The position numbers and the translations under genes were made by a program. Under the pieces are notes generated by a model. It was not told the DNA's origin. It was given only the letters and a program-made list of their open reading frames with translations, and ran no database searches. A stretch of DNA of 36,842 bases from Acidobacteria bacterium RIFCSPLOWO2_12_FULL_65_11. Its GTDB lineage: Bacteria; Acidobacteriota; Vicinamibacteria; Vicinamibacterales; CAVVIG01. Below are positions 1 to 10,660 of the stretch, piece by piece. How positions within the stretch are numbered: position 1 is the stretch's first letter; every line of letters starts with the position of its first letter. The stretch spans positions 40,420 to 77,261 of the forward strand of contig MELA01000067.1 in assembly GCA_001767495.1 (NCBI GenBank), read 5' to 3'.

Positions 1-2331
<2,331 letters not shown>

Positions 2332-2346
2332 CTCACCTCACACAAG

Positions 2347-2364
2347 GTCCGGCAAAGGCCGGAC
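2347..2364. repeat. GTCCGGC...GCCGGAC stem-loop, copy 1
   Basis: A 7-bp perfect inverted repeat with a 4-base loop lies in the leader of hppA, between the DUF502 stop and the hppA start. The same stem recurs at 10636, 26045 and 26522. Confidence 0.7.
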
Positions 2365-2402
2365 GCCACATCAGAATGCCGTCACACGCGCAAAAGCTCC
2401 GA

Positions 2403-2408
2403 ATTATA
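2403..2408 (-). promoter_or_regulatory. Probable -10 element for hppA
   Basis: On the minus strand the context reads CGTATAATTC, an exact TATAAT that shares its TAA with the stop codon of the DUF502 gene. Transcription from here would give a leader of about 65 bases carrying the 2347-2364 hairpin. No good -35 is visible. Confidence 0.45.
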
Positions 2409-2988
2409 CGCGGAGCCGGGGAGGTAGCGCCATGCCGCCGGTCAGGAAGATGCGGATGCCGTCCTCGACCGAAATATCCGGGAACGCCGCACGCTCGCGC
2501 TCACAGATGACGATATTGCCCAGATACAGGTGGTTGGTGGGCACATAGACCGACAGCATAGGCTCCGGACCACGGCCCCGATCGATCGTGAACTCCCGCG
2601 TCAAAAACCCGAGGACGTAGCCTCGTTTCGGGTCCTCAATCAAGACCACGCGTTTGAAGCCCGATTCGTTGTCGGGAGAAAATGCCACCACGAGCTGTTT
2701 GACCGGCGCGTAAATCGTCCGGAATACCGGCACTCGCAGCAACCACCCCTCGCCACGCTGGAGCACTCGCCTGCCAATGACGTTGGTCGCGATGGCACCA
2801 ACGAGCAAGATCACCACGGCTGTCGACAGGATCCCCAGTCCCGGAATCCGCCGGCCCAGCACTTGATCGTAAAAAGGCGTGGTCAGGCCATCGACCACGC
2901 CGAAGATCCAGATGAAGGCCGCGACGCTCACGAAGAGCGGCACCGTGACGAAAAATCCGGCGATGAAGCTGCGGCGCAGCCACTGCAT
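2404..2988 (-). CDS. DUF502 family membrane protein
   Basis: This 194-residue protein matches the DUF502 family of small inner-membrane proteins, whose function is unknown. Two hydrophobic helices occupy roughly residues 8-30 and 50-75. They are followed by a soluble region with the family-typical stretches VPVFRTIYAPVKQ, GFLTRE and VYVPTNHLYLGNIV. The start chosen is the ATG at 2988, which overlaps the uppP stop codon as TAATG and implies translational coupling. The frame stays open upstream, but that part is antisense-like, arginine-rich and lies inside uppP. Its tight link to uppP and hppA suggests an envelope role, but this is only context. Confidence 0.85.
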   Translation of the reverse strand: MQWLRRSFIAGFFVTVPLFVSVAAFIWIFGVVDGLTTPFYDQVLGRRIPGLGILSTAVVILLVGAIATNVIGRRVLQRGEGWLLRVPVFRTIYAPVKQLVVAFSPDNESGFKRVVLIEDPKRGYVLGFLTREFTIDRGRGPEPMLSVYVPTNHLYLGNIVICERERAAFPDISVEDGIRIFLTGGMALPPRLRV

Positions 2989-3791
2989 TACAGCCGTCCA
3001 GCCGCCTCGGCGGCGAAAAGCGCAAGCCCAACGACGATGCGGTACCACGCGAACGGCGCGAATCCCGATCGCTGGACGTAGTTCAGAAACGGTTTGACGA
3101 CACACGCGGAGGCCAGGAACGCCATGACAAAGCCGACTGCGATCTCCAATCCGCGCGCGGACCCAAGATCATGACGCACGTCCAGCAGATCGTGCACAAA
3201 TGCCGCGGCCATCGTCGGCATCGCGAGGAAGAACGTGAACTCAGCTGCCGCCGCGCGGTCCACGCGCATCAGCATCGCCGCCACAATCGTCCCGCCTGAT
3301 CGGGAGACGCCAGGAACGAGGGCGAGGGCCTGCCACGTACCGACCGCCAGCGCGCGGCCGACCGGCAGACTGTCCACATCGTGGACGTCGGGCTTCGGTC
3401 GGAACCGCTCGACCAGCAGCATGACGATGCCGCCCGCGATGAACGCGACCGCGATGACGGTGACGCTGCCGTACAGGACGCGTTTCACGAACGTCGAGAA
3501 CAGCGCGCCGGCCACGATCGCGGGAAGGGTCGCCACGAGGATCATGAAGGCGAACCGCCGCGCTTCCGCGTTCGAGGGCAGGCCTGTAAGAACCGCAACA
3601 ATCTTGGCGCGGTACAGCCACATCACCGCGAGAATCGATCCAAGTTGAATCATGACCGCGAAGATGCCGCCCGGATCATCGTACCCGAGCAGCCGCTCGC
3701 CGACCAGCAGGTGCGCGGTCGAGGAAATCGGCAGGAATTCGATGACGCCTTGGACGATGCCGAGGAGCGCCGCTTGGAGTGTGGTCGGCAT
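2988..3791 (-). CDS. uppP: Undecaprenyl-diphosphatase
   Basis: UppP (BacA) dephosphorylates undecaprenyl pyrophosphate to the lipid carrier reused in peptidoglycan and O-antigen synthesis, and its loss sensitises cells to bacitracin. The 267-residue length is normal. Both signature motifs are present: EFLPISSTAH at residues 18-27 and PGVSRSGGT at 160-168, which hold the catalytic Glu, Ser, His and Arg. Six or more hydrophobic helices are evident. The ATG at 3791 gives the usual N-terminus. The stop overlaps the next gene start. An 82-bp gap with a small hairpin separates it from secF upstream. Confidence 0.95.
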   Translation of the reverse strand: MPTTLQAALLGIVQGVIEFLPISSTAHLLVGERLLGYDDPGGIFAVMIQLGSILAVMWLYRAKIVAVLTGLPSNAEARRFAFMILVATLPAIVAGALFSTFVKRVLYGSVTVIAVAFIAGGIVMLLVERFRPKPDVHDVDSLPVGRALAVGTWQALALVPGVSRSGGTIVAAMLMRVDRAAAAEFTFFLAMPTMAAAFVHDLLDVRHDLGSARGLEIAVGFVMAFLASACVVKPFLNYVQRSGFAPFAWYRIVVGLALFAAEAAGRL

Positions 3792-3817
3792 CTTAGGAGG
3801 GAAGTCTCACGCGTGAA

Positions 3818-3833
3818 GTCTCAGGTCTGAGAC
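3818..3833. repeat. Small hairpin between secF and uppP
   Basis: GTCTCA-GGTC-TGAGAC is a perfect 6-bp stem. Just beside it, TCACGCGTGA (3807-3816) is a 10-bp palindrome and GAAGTCTCA occurs twice in direct orientation. There is no T-run, so a terminator is uncertain; it may attenuate read-through between the sec genes and uppP. Confidence 0.4.
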
Positions 3834-3873
3834 GCCGCACACTGTTGGCAAACGTCGGACTGAAACTTGCGCC

Positions 3874-4881
3874 TTACGACGCCCGCGCCTTGCGCTGCGG
3901 TTTCGCCTTGCGCGTCGGTTGTTGCGGCGAGGTTTGAGCGGCGGCAGCCGGCGCGTGGGCGGCGGCGCGCGTCGGACCGGCGCCCCGCCAGAAGCTGACA
4001 ATGGCGGCGGCGATGAACACGGTCGAATAGGTGCCGGTGATGATTCCCACAACCAGGGTGAACGCGAAGCCGTGCAGCACCTCACCGCCGAAGAAGAACA
4101 GCGCGAGCGCGCTCAGCAGCGCCGTGCCCGCGGTGATAATCGTGCGGCCGAGCGTCTGATTGACCGACGCGTTGATGATCTCGTTCAGCGAGTCGCGGCG
4201 CATCGACCGGAGGTTCTCGCGCACGCGATCGAAAATGACGATCGTGTCGTTGGTCGAATACCCGGTCATTGTCAGAATCGCCGCGATGACGTTGAGCGTC
4301 ATGTCGTATTGGAAGAACGCCAGAAACGCCAGCGTGATGAGGAGGTCGTGAATCGTCGCGACGACTGCGCCCACGCCGAAGCTGAACTGGAAGCGGAATG
4401 CCAGATACGCCAAGATGCCGGCGAGCGAGAGAATCGTGGCCGAGAGGCCCTTGGTCGTGAGGTCGCGGCCAACGGTCGCGCTGACGATCTCGGCCCCCTG
4501 CCGGCGGAACGCGCCGAGATTCGCCTTGCTCAGGGCGTCCTCGACCTGCTGCGCCGTGTCGCCGAGCGACGCCCCGGCCTCGGCGCCCACCTGCGGCACG
4601 CGGATCATCATCATGCGCGCCGAGGGGTCGCCGTACGCCTGCACGACCGCATTCCCGCCGCCCCCCGGATAGTTGCCCTCGAGCGCCGTCCGGACCTGGT
4701 CCTCGCTCACGACCTGATCGAACTGCTCGATGACGACCGTGCCGCCCGCGAACTCGACGCCTCTCGGAATCCCACGGGTGAAGATCACCGCGAGACCGGC
4801 GAGGATGATGACCCACGAGACACCGATCGCGTACCAGCGCCAGCGGAGGAAGTCGTAGTGGGGCTTATTGAAGATCTGCAT
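3874..4881 (-). CDS. secF: Protein translocase subunit SecF
   Basis: SecF is the smaller RND-family partner of SecD. The SecDF complex uses the proton gradient to pull exported proteins through SecYEG. The 335-residue protein has the SecF N-terminal helix, the GVEFAGGT motif at residues 41-48, a periplasmic domain of about 100 residues, and a five-helix C-terminal membrane block with the family signatures TMTGYSTNDTIVIFDRVREN and NQTLGRTIITAG. A basic, alanine-rich cytoplasmic tail follows. It starts 3 bp after the secD stop, so the two are co-transcribed and probably co-translated. Confidence 0.97.
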   Translation of the reverse strand: MQIFNKPHYDFLRWRWYAIGVSWVIILAGLAVIFTRGIPRGVEFAGGTVVIEQFDQVVSEDQVRTALEGNYPGGGGNAVVQAYGDPSARMMMIRVPQVGAEAGASLGDTAQQVEDALSKANLGAFRRQGAEIVSATVGRDLTTKGLSATILSLAGILAYLAFRFQFSFGVGAVVATIHDLLITLAFLAFFQYDMTLNVIAAILTMTGYSTNDTIVIFDRVRENLRSMRRDSLNEIINASVNQTLGRTIITAGTALLSALALFFFGGEVLHGFAFTLVVGIITGTYSTVFIAAAIVSFWRGAGPTRAAAHAPAAAAQTSPQQPTRKAKPQRKARAS

Positions 4882-4884
4882 GGC

Positions 4885-6474
4885 TTAGATGGACAGCGTC
4901 GTGACCTGCTGGCGCCGGGCGAGCGCGAGCTCGAAGAGCGTCTTCGACACGAAGGTCGAGGTGAAGAGGTTCGAGACCAGACCGACAGCCAGCGTGATGG
5001 CAAACCCGCGGATCGGGCCCGTCCCGAACTGAAACAAGAATGCCGCCGAAATGAGCGCCGCCAGATGAGTGTCCACCAGGGTCAGGAACACGCGGCTGAA
5101 ACCGGCATTGAGTGCGGCGCGCACGCCGCGCTGCGCCTCGAGCTCTTCCTTGATGCGCTCAAAGATCAGCACGTTCGAGTCGACGCCAATCCCCATCGTC
5201 AGCACGAAGCCCGCGATGCCAGGCAACGTCATGACCGCACCAATGTACGCCATCAGCCCGAGCAGGATGACGAGATTGAAGACCAGCGCCACGACCGCGT
5301 TCACGCCAGACAGTTTGTAGTACACCAGCATGAAGGACACCACGAGCAGCAGCCCGACAATCGAGGCCATCACACCCGACCGAATCGAGTCGGCACCCAG
5401 ACTCGCACCGATCGTTCGCTCCTCGAGGTAGTCCATCTTGGCTGGCAGGGCCCCCGACCGCAGGATCAGCGACAGGTCCGCCACTTCCTGCTGCGTGAAG
5501 CTCCCGTAGATGCGGCCATCGGTCGTGATTCGCCCCTCGATGCGGGGCGCCGACTGGACGCGGCCATCGAGGACAATTGCGAGCTGGCGCCCAATGTTCT
5601 CGCCGGTTGCGCTACCGAACTTGCGCCCGCCCTCCGTGTTGAGCGTGAAGCTCACTGCCGGCTGGTTGTTCTCGTCGAGCGATGGCCGAGCGTTGCGCAG
5701 GTCGCGACCGGTGACAGGCGCGACTCTCCGGACCAGATAGTAGACCGTCCCCGAGGGCTCGCCCACTCCAGCGCTCACGCCGGGCAGGATCTCCATCCCG
5801 GACGGCACCTGGCCACTCGGAATGAGCGCCTCACGTGTCGCCGCCGGTCCCTGCTCCACGATCTTGAACTCGAGCAAACCCGTCGACTGGATGATCTCCT
5901 TCGCCCGATTGACATCGGCGACGCCTGGCAGCTGAACGATCAGCTGATCGGCGCCCTGCTGCGCGATGGTGGGCTCGGTGACACCGAGTTCGTTGATGCG
6001 CCGCTCGATCGTCTGCCGCGCCTGTACGACCGCCTCGTCCCGCAGGGTCACCTCGATATTCGGCTTCAACGTGAAGGTGTAGGTGCCGCCGGGGACCGAA
6101 CTGCGATCGAAGGTCGTCTGGACCTCAACGGCCGCCTGTCGGAATGCCGCATCCTGCGCCTGCGGCACCCCTTCCGCGCGGAAGTGGGTGGCGTCAACCG
6201 TCGTGACATTCGTGTACGGAATTCCGCCCGTGGTCAGCAGCTCGCGCAGCCGCTCCATGGTCCGATCGGTCTCAAGCTGGAGCGCGGTGTCGGTCTGGAC
6301 CCGCAGAACAAGATGTACGCCGCCCTGGAGATCGAGGCCCAGCTTCAGCTGCTTGGCCATCAACCAACTCGGCCACTGCACGCCGTAACGCGCGGCGACG
6401 AGCGGGTACACGCCCACACCTGCAAACACGACGAGCACGATGAGGATCGTGACAACTTTCCACCGCAAGGTCAT
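4885..6474 (-). CDS. secD: Protein translocase subunit SecD
   Basis: This is the larger subunit of the SecDF motor that drives late steps of Sec-dependent export. The 529-residue length is usual. It has an N-terminal helix, then the signature LGLDLQGGVHLVL (residues 45-57), the P1 periplasmic domain, and a six-helix membrane block with GIGVDSNVLIFERIKEE. The ATG at 6474 overlaps the yajC stop as ATGA, so translation is coupled. Gene order tgt-yajC-secD-secF is conserved across many bacteria. Confidence 0.97.
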   Translation of the reverse strand: MTLRWKVVTILIVLVVFAGVGVYPLVAARYGVQWPSWLMAKQLKLGLDLQGGVHLVLRVQTDTALQLETDRTMERLRELLTTGGIPYTNVTTVDATHFRAEGVPQAQDAAFRQAAVEVQTTFDRSSVPGGTYTFTLKPNIEVTLRDEAVVQARQTIERRINELGVTEPTIAQQGADQLIVQLPGVADVNRAKEIIQSTGLLEFKIVEQGPAATREALIPSGQVPSGMEILPGVSAGVGEPSGTVYYLVRRVAPVTGRDLRNARPSLDENNQPAVSFTLNTEGGRKFGSATGENIGRQLAIVLDGRVQSAPRIEGRITTDGRIYGSFTQQEVADLSLILRSGALPAKMDYLEERTIGASLGADSIRSGVMASIVGLLLVVSFMLVYYKLSGVNAVVALVFNLVILLGLMAYIGAVMTLPGIAGFVLTMGIGVDSNVLIFERIKEELEAQRGVRAALNAGFSRVFLTLVDTHLAALISAAFLFQFGTGPIRGFAITLAVGLVSNLFTSTFVSKTLFELALARRQQVTTLSI

Positions 6475-6827
6475 GTGTGCTCCGTGCTCTCCTTCGGCTC
6501 CACGACCGGCTCCTGACCCTGATAGCCGCCGACGGCCGCCCGCGAGACGTCAATGCGCACCTTGTCCGCGATCTGCAGCTGGACGCTCTGCCCAGCCAGG
6601 CGCGTGATTTGTCCGTAGATCCCGCCGGTCGTGACGATGCGATCGCCCACCTTCAGATTCTCGAGGAATGCCTGGACCTTCTGCTGCTTCCGCTTCATCG
6701 GCAGCAGGATGACGAAATAGAAGATCGCCAGGACAATGGCGAACGGCACAAACTGCAGCCAGGGACTCCCGCCGTCCGGGGGCGCGGCCATGGCGAACAC
6801 GGGGCCGATATCGAACGTTGTCATCAT
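6471..6827 (-). CDS. yajC: Preprotein translocase subunit YajC
   Basis: YajC is a small accessory protein of the SecDF-YajC holocomplex. The 118-residue protein has one transmembrane helix (about residues 25-44, ending PMKRKQQK), then the conserved soluble KVGDRIVTTGGIYGQI motif. Two ATGs stand in tandem at 6827 and 6824, and either could be used; the upstream bases are AT-rich (TATATATAG) with no Shine-Dalgarno. This may be an internal promoter in the 40-bp gap after tgt. The 3' end overlaps secD by 4 bases. Confidence 0.93.
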   Translation of the reverse strand: MMTTFDIGPVFAMAAPPDGGSPWLQFVPFAIVLAIFYFVILLPMKRKQQKVQAFLENLKVGDRIVTTGGIYGQITRLAGQSVQLQIADKVRIDVSRAAVGGYQGQEPVVEPKESTEHT

Positions 6828-6867
6828 CTATATATATCTGTCTATCTCGACTCTTGTCTCGCAGGCG

Positions 6868-8049
<1,182 letters not shown>

Positions 8050-8081
8050 TTACAATCTGAGTCGGGTGCTGATTCAACACG

Positions 8082-8152
8082 AAGGACACTAAGGACACCA
8101 AGGCTGGTTCTTGGCTCCGTTAGATCGATCCTTTGCATCCTTAGTGTCCTTG
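8082..8152. repeat. Long-loop inverted repeat in the tgt/ddl divergent spacer
   Basis: AAGGACACTAAGGA at 8082-8095 is the exact reverse complement of 8139-8152, a 14-bp stem with a 43-base loop. Both arms are built from the smaller unit AAGGACAC(T/C)AAGG, which is tandemly repeated in each arm. It fills most of the region that must hold the promoters of both tgt and ddl. Confidence 0.75.
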
Positions 8153-8165
8153 GTGTCAAACGTTC

Positions 8166-9305
8166 TTGTCCAAGAAGCTACGCGTCGGCATCATCTACGG
8201 CGGCCGGTCGGGCGAGCACGACGTGTCGCTCGCCTCGGGTGCAGCCGTCTTCAAGAATCTCGATCCCGAGCGTTACGACGCGGTCCCAATCCGCATCGAG
8301 CGTGACGGCCGCTGGTCGTTGCCGGACCACCCGCCGACGCTCGTCTCGGCGGCAGCGGTGATCGAGGCCGCTCGCCCCGATCGCGCCGAGGTCGCGCGCG
8401 AGGCCCACCTGGTCGCCCACCCTGACGGCGACGCCCTCATGACGATCGACCGACGGGGACCGAGCGCCTCGCCGACCATTTCCGCCGTCGGACTTGATGT
8501 CATCTTTCCGGTCCTGCACGGCCCGTACGGCGAAGACGGCACCGTTCAGGGGCTGCTCGAGCTCGCCGGCGTGCCGTACGTGGGCGCTGGGGTGCTCGCG
8601 TCGGCGATCGGGATGGACAAGGCGGCGATGAAGCTGGCGTTTGCCGCCAGGGGGCTGCCCATCTGCGATTACGAGGTGGTACTCAAGCGCGATTGGCGGC
8701 GAGACGAGCGGGGCGTCATGAGCGCGGTGGTCAACCGCCTCGGGTTGCCGGTCTTCATCAAGCCGGCCAACCTCGGGTCGAGCGTCGGCATCTCGAAGGT
8801 CAAGCACGCGGTCGAGTTCGTGGCGGCGATGAATCTGGCCGCCCAGTTCGACCGCAAGATCGTCATCGAGGCCGCGGTTCCCCACGCGCGCGAGATCGAG
8901 TGTTCTGTGCTCGGCAACGACGAGCCCGAGGCCTCGATCCCGGGCGAGGTCGTCCCGTCGCGTGAGTTCTACGATTTCGAGGCCAAGTACATCGACGAGG
9001 GATCGAGGCTCCTGATTCCGGCACCGTTGACCGACGCGCAGGCGGCCGAGGTACGAACGCTGGCCCTCGCCGCGTTTAAAGCCATCGACGGCGCGGGCAT
9101 GGCGCGCGTCGATTTTCTCCTCGCCGGCGACAGCGGCATCCTGTATCTCAATGAGGTCAACACGATTCCTGGTTTCACCACGATTGGCATGTACGCAAAG
9201 CTGTGGGAGGCGAGTGGGTTGTCCTTTCCGGCTCTGCTCGATCGCCTGATCGCGCTCGCCCTCGAGCGACATGCCGAGAAGCAGCAGTTAAGGACGAGCC
9301 GGTGA
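8166..9305 (+). CDS. ddl: D-alanine--D-alanine ligase
   Basis: Ddl is an ATP-grasp enzyme that makes the D-Ala-D-Ala end of the peptidoglycan stem peptide. The 379-residue protein has the N-terminal GRSGEHDVSL motif with the catalytic Glu, GPYGEDGTVQG and GVPYVGAGVLAS, the ATP-grasp lysines, IECSVLG, and the metal- and product-binding LNEVNTIPGFT near the C-terminus. The start is uncertain: the TTG at 8166 gives the best family alignment, and an in-frame GTG at 8154 is possible. No Shine-Dalgarno precedes either. Its stop overlaps the next gene as GTGA. Confidence 0.95.
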   Translation: MSKKLRVGIIYGGRSGEHDVSLASGAAVFKNLDPERYDAVPIRIERDGRWSLPDHPPTLVSAAAVIEAARPDRAEVAREAHLVAHPDGDALMTIDRRGPSASPTISAVGLDVIFPVLHGPYGEDGTVQGLLELAGVPYVGAGVLASAIGMDKAAMKLAFAARGLPICDYEVVLKRDWRRDERGVMSAVVNRLGLPVFIKPANLGSSVGISKVKHAVEFVAAMNLAAQFDRKIVIEAAVPHAREIECSVLGNDEPEASIPGEVVPSREFYDFEAKYIDEGSRLLIPAPLTDAQAAEVRTLALAAFKAIDGAGMARVDFLLAGDSGILYLNEVNTIPGFTTIGMYAKLWEASGLSFPALLDRLIALALERHAEKQQLRTSR

Positions 9306-10363
9306 ATCTTGGTGGCTGGCGGCTGGTGACTGGAACAACGCGACTGAAGTCCGCCGTCTTCTCTCTGTTGGTTGCAATGGCTGCGGCGCCAGCCGAGGCT
9401 GCACTCACCGAAGGGCCGCGACTCGCCGCCGTCTACGACGCCATCCTTGATGCGCGATTCGATCGCGTGGACGCGCTGCTCAAGCAGGCGTGCCCTCCGG
9501 CGCCGTCTGAGGCCTGTCAGGCGTTCGCCGTCGAATCGCTCTGGTGGCAGATCCTCATCAACCCGGAGAGCCGAGCGCTTGACGATCGATTCGCCGCGCT
9601 GGCGGCCCGGGCGATTGCCGCGAGCGAGGCCTGGACGCGCCGCGAACCTCGGCGTGGCGAAGCCTGGTTCTACCTGGCTGGCGCGTACGGGCCGCTCGTA
9701 CAGTGGCGGGTCCTGAGGGGCCACCATTTCGCCGCCGCACGTGAGGGCAAGAGAATCAAGGTCGCGCTCGAGCGCTCCCTCGAGCTCGACCCGACGCTCG
9801 ACGACGCGTATTTTGGGATTGGCCTCTACCACTACTATGCCAACGTCGCTCCGGCCGCCCTGAAGATGCTGCGCTGGCTGCTATTGCTTCCGGGAGGCGA
9901 TCGGGTGGCGGGCCTGCAGGAAATGCTGCAGGGACGCGAGCGCGGCCAGTTGCTCAAGGGCGAAGCTGACTACCAGCTTCACTTCATCTACCTCTGGTAC
10001 GAGCGCCGGCCCGATCAGGCGCTGGCGCTGCTTGGACGGCTGGACGCCCGCTACCCTGGCAATCCCCTGTTCCTCCGGCGCATCGCCGAAATCCGCCAGA
10101 CTCTCCGCGATCATAGCGACGGTGCCGCCGCGTGGCAGCTGCTGCTCGACCGCGCGCGTGCGGGGAGCGTCTACGCCGCTCGCGCCACCGAAGTGCGCGC
10201 GCGGCTGGGCCTCGCGTCCACACTCACCTCGATGAATCAGATCGATGCGGCCGTCGAACACCTGAAGATGGTGATCGACATGCGTCCGATCGATCCGAAC
10301 GGCGCGCTGGCCCTTGCCGAGCAGCAGCTGCGCGCGACGCGCGCGCGAGTGAGGACGCGCTGA
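9302..10363 (+). CDS. Secreted TPR-like protein coupled to ddl
   Basis: I do not recognise a named family. The GTG at 9302 overlaps the ddl stop (GTGA), and this start gives a clean signal peptide ending APAEA near residue 34, so the 353-residue protein should be exported. The mature part is helical with TPR-like character, for example RSLELDPTLDDAYFGIGLYH, LGRLDARYPGNPLFLRRIAE and a final helix pair around AAVEHLKMVIDMRP. The frame stays open upstream inside ddl, but that part is a shadow. Coupling to ddl suggests an envelope task, perhaps a protein-interaction scaffold; this is inference. Confidence 0.8.
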   Translation: MNLGGWRLVTGTTRLKSAVFSLLVAMAAAPAEAALTEGPRLAAVYDAILDARFDRVDALLKQACPPAPSEACQAFAVESLWWQILINPESRALDDRFAALAARAIAASEAWTRREPRRGEAWFYLAGAYGPLVQWRVLRGHHFAAAREGKRIKVALERSLELDPTLDDAYFGIGLYHYYANVAPAALKMLRWLLLLPGGDRVAGLQEMLQGRERGQLLKGEADYQLHFIYLWYERRPDQALALLGRLDARYPGNPLFLRRIAEIRQTLRDHSDGAAAWQLLLDRARAGSVYAARATEVRARLGLASTLTSMNQIDAAVEHLKMVIDMRPIDPNGALALAEQQLRATRARVRTR

Positions 10364-10399
10364 CCGAAAAGATTTTTGACTTTCCCCGCACGTTTGTGC

Positions 10400-10427
10400 T
10401 TGACACTCGCCCGATCTCGTCCATAAT
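10400..10427 (+). promoter_or_regulatory. Near-consensus sigma-70 promoter for the 16-residue peptide unit
   Basis: TTGACA (10400-10405) and CATAAT (10422-10427) are separated by 16 bases, the best promoter match in the window. The predicted transcript starts near 10434 and has a leader of about 94 bases. A nine-codon frame (10439-10468, MSTANSGYS) opens almost at the 5' end and could be a leader peptide. Confidence 0.75.
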
Positions 10428-10527
10428 CTACATCTGGTATGAGTACGGCGAACTCAGGCTATTCCTAGTGAGGTCGCTGGCGAGGTTGGAGTCATCGTAA
10501 CCCACTTGAAGGGGGGGACAGAAGACA

Positions 10528-10578
10528 ATGGCGAAGAAAGCCAAGGGCGGGAAGAAGAAGGCCGGCAAGAAACGCTAG
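10528..10578 (+). CDS. 16-residue lysine-rich peptide
   Basis: The ATG at 10528 opens a 16-codon frame, MAKKAKGGKKKAGKKR, ended by TAG at 10576. Nine of 16 residues are Lys or Arg, and the rest are only Ala, Gly and Met. A purine-rich AAGGGGGGGA lies nine bases upstream as a strong Shine-Dalgarno. It sits alone between a near-consensus promoter and a perfect terminator, so it is a plausible monocistronic gene rather than chance. The composition recalls the tails of histone H1-like and other nucleic-acid-binding bacterial proteins. Function is unknown. The alternative is that the RNA itself is the product. Confidence 0.6.
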   Translation: MAKKAKGGKKKAGKKR

Positions 10579-10597
10579 TTGCCTCGCCCGTCACGAT

Positions 10598-10624
10598 AAA
10601 GGGGGCGCCGCGGCGCCCCCTTTT
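10598..10624. terminator. Bidirectional Rho-independent terminator
   Basis: GGGGGCGCCGCGGCGCCCCC (10601-10620) is a perfect palindrome flanked by AAA on the left and TTTT on the right. The hairpin has an 8-bp GC stem with a CGCG loop and serves both the peptide unit (plus) and the convergent HEAT/cyclophilin gene (minus). Confidence 0.88.
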
Positions 10625-10635
10625 CCCTGTACGAC

Positions 10636-10653
10636 GCCCGGCTGAAGCCGGAC
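10636..10653. repeat. GTCCGGCT/AGCCGGAC stem-loop, copy 2 (one mismatch)
   Basis: GCCCGGCT-GA-AGCCGGAC is an imperfect copy of the stem found at 2347, 26045 and 26522. It lies just beyond the 3' end of the HEAT/cyclophilin gene. Confidence 0.6.
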
Positions 10654-10660
10654 AAACTGC

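Noticed and set aside
3919-6516. 865-codon frame on the plus strand
   Set aside because: It lies antisense to secD and secF, is extremely Arg/Asp/Glu/His rich and shows no domain. It is the mirror of high-GC codon bias in the real genes.
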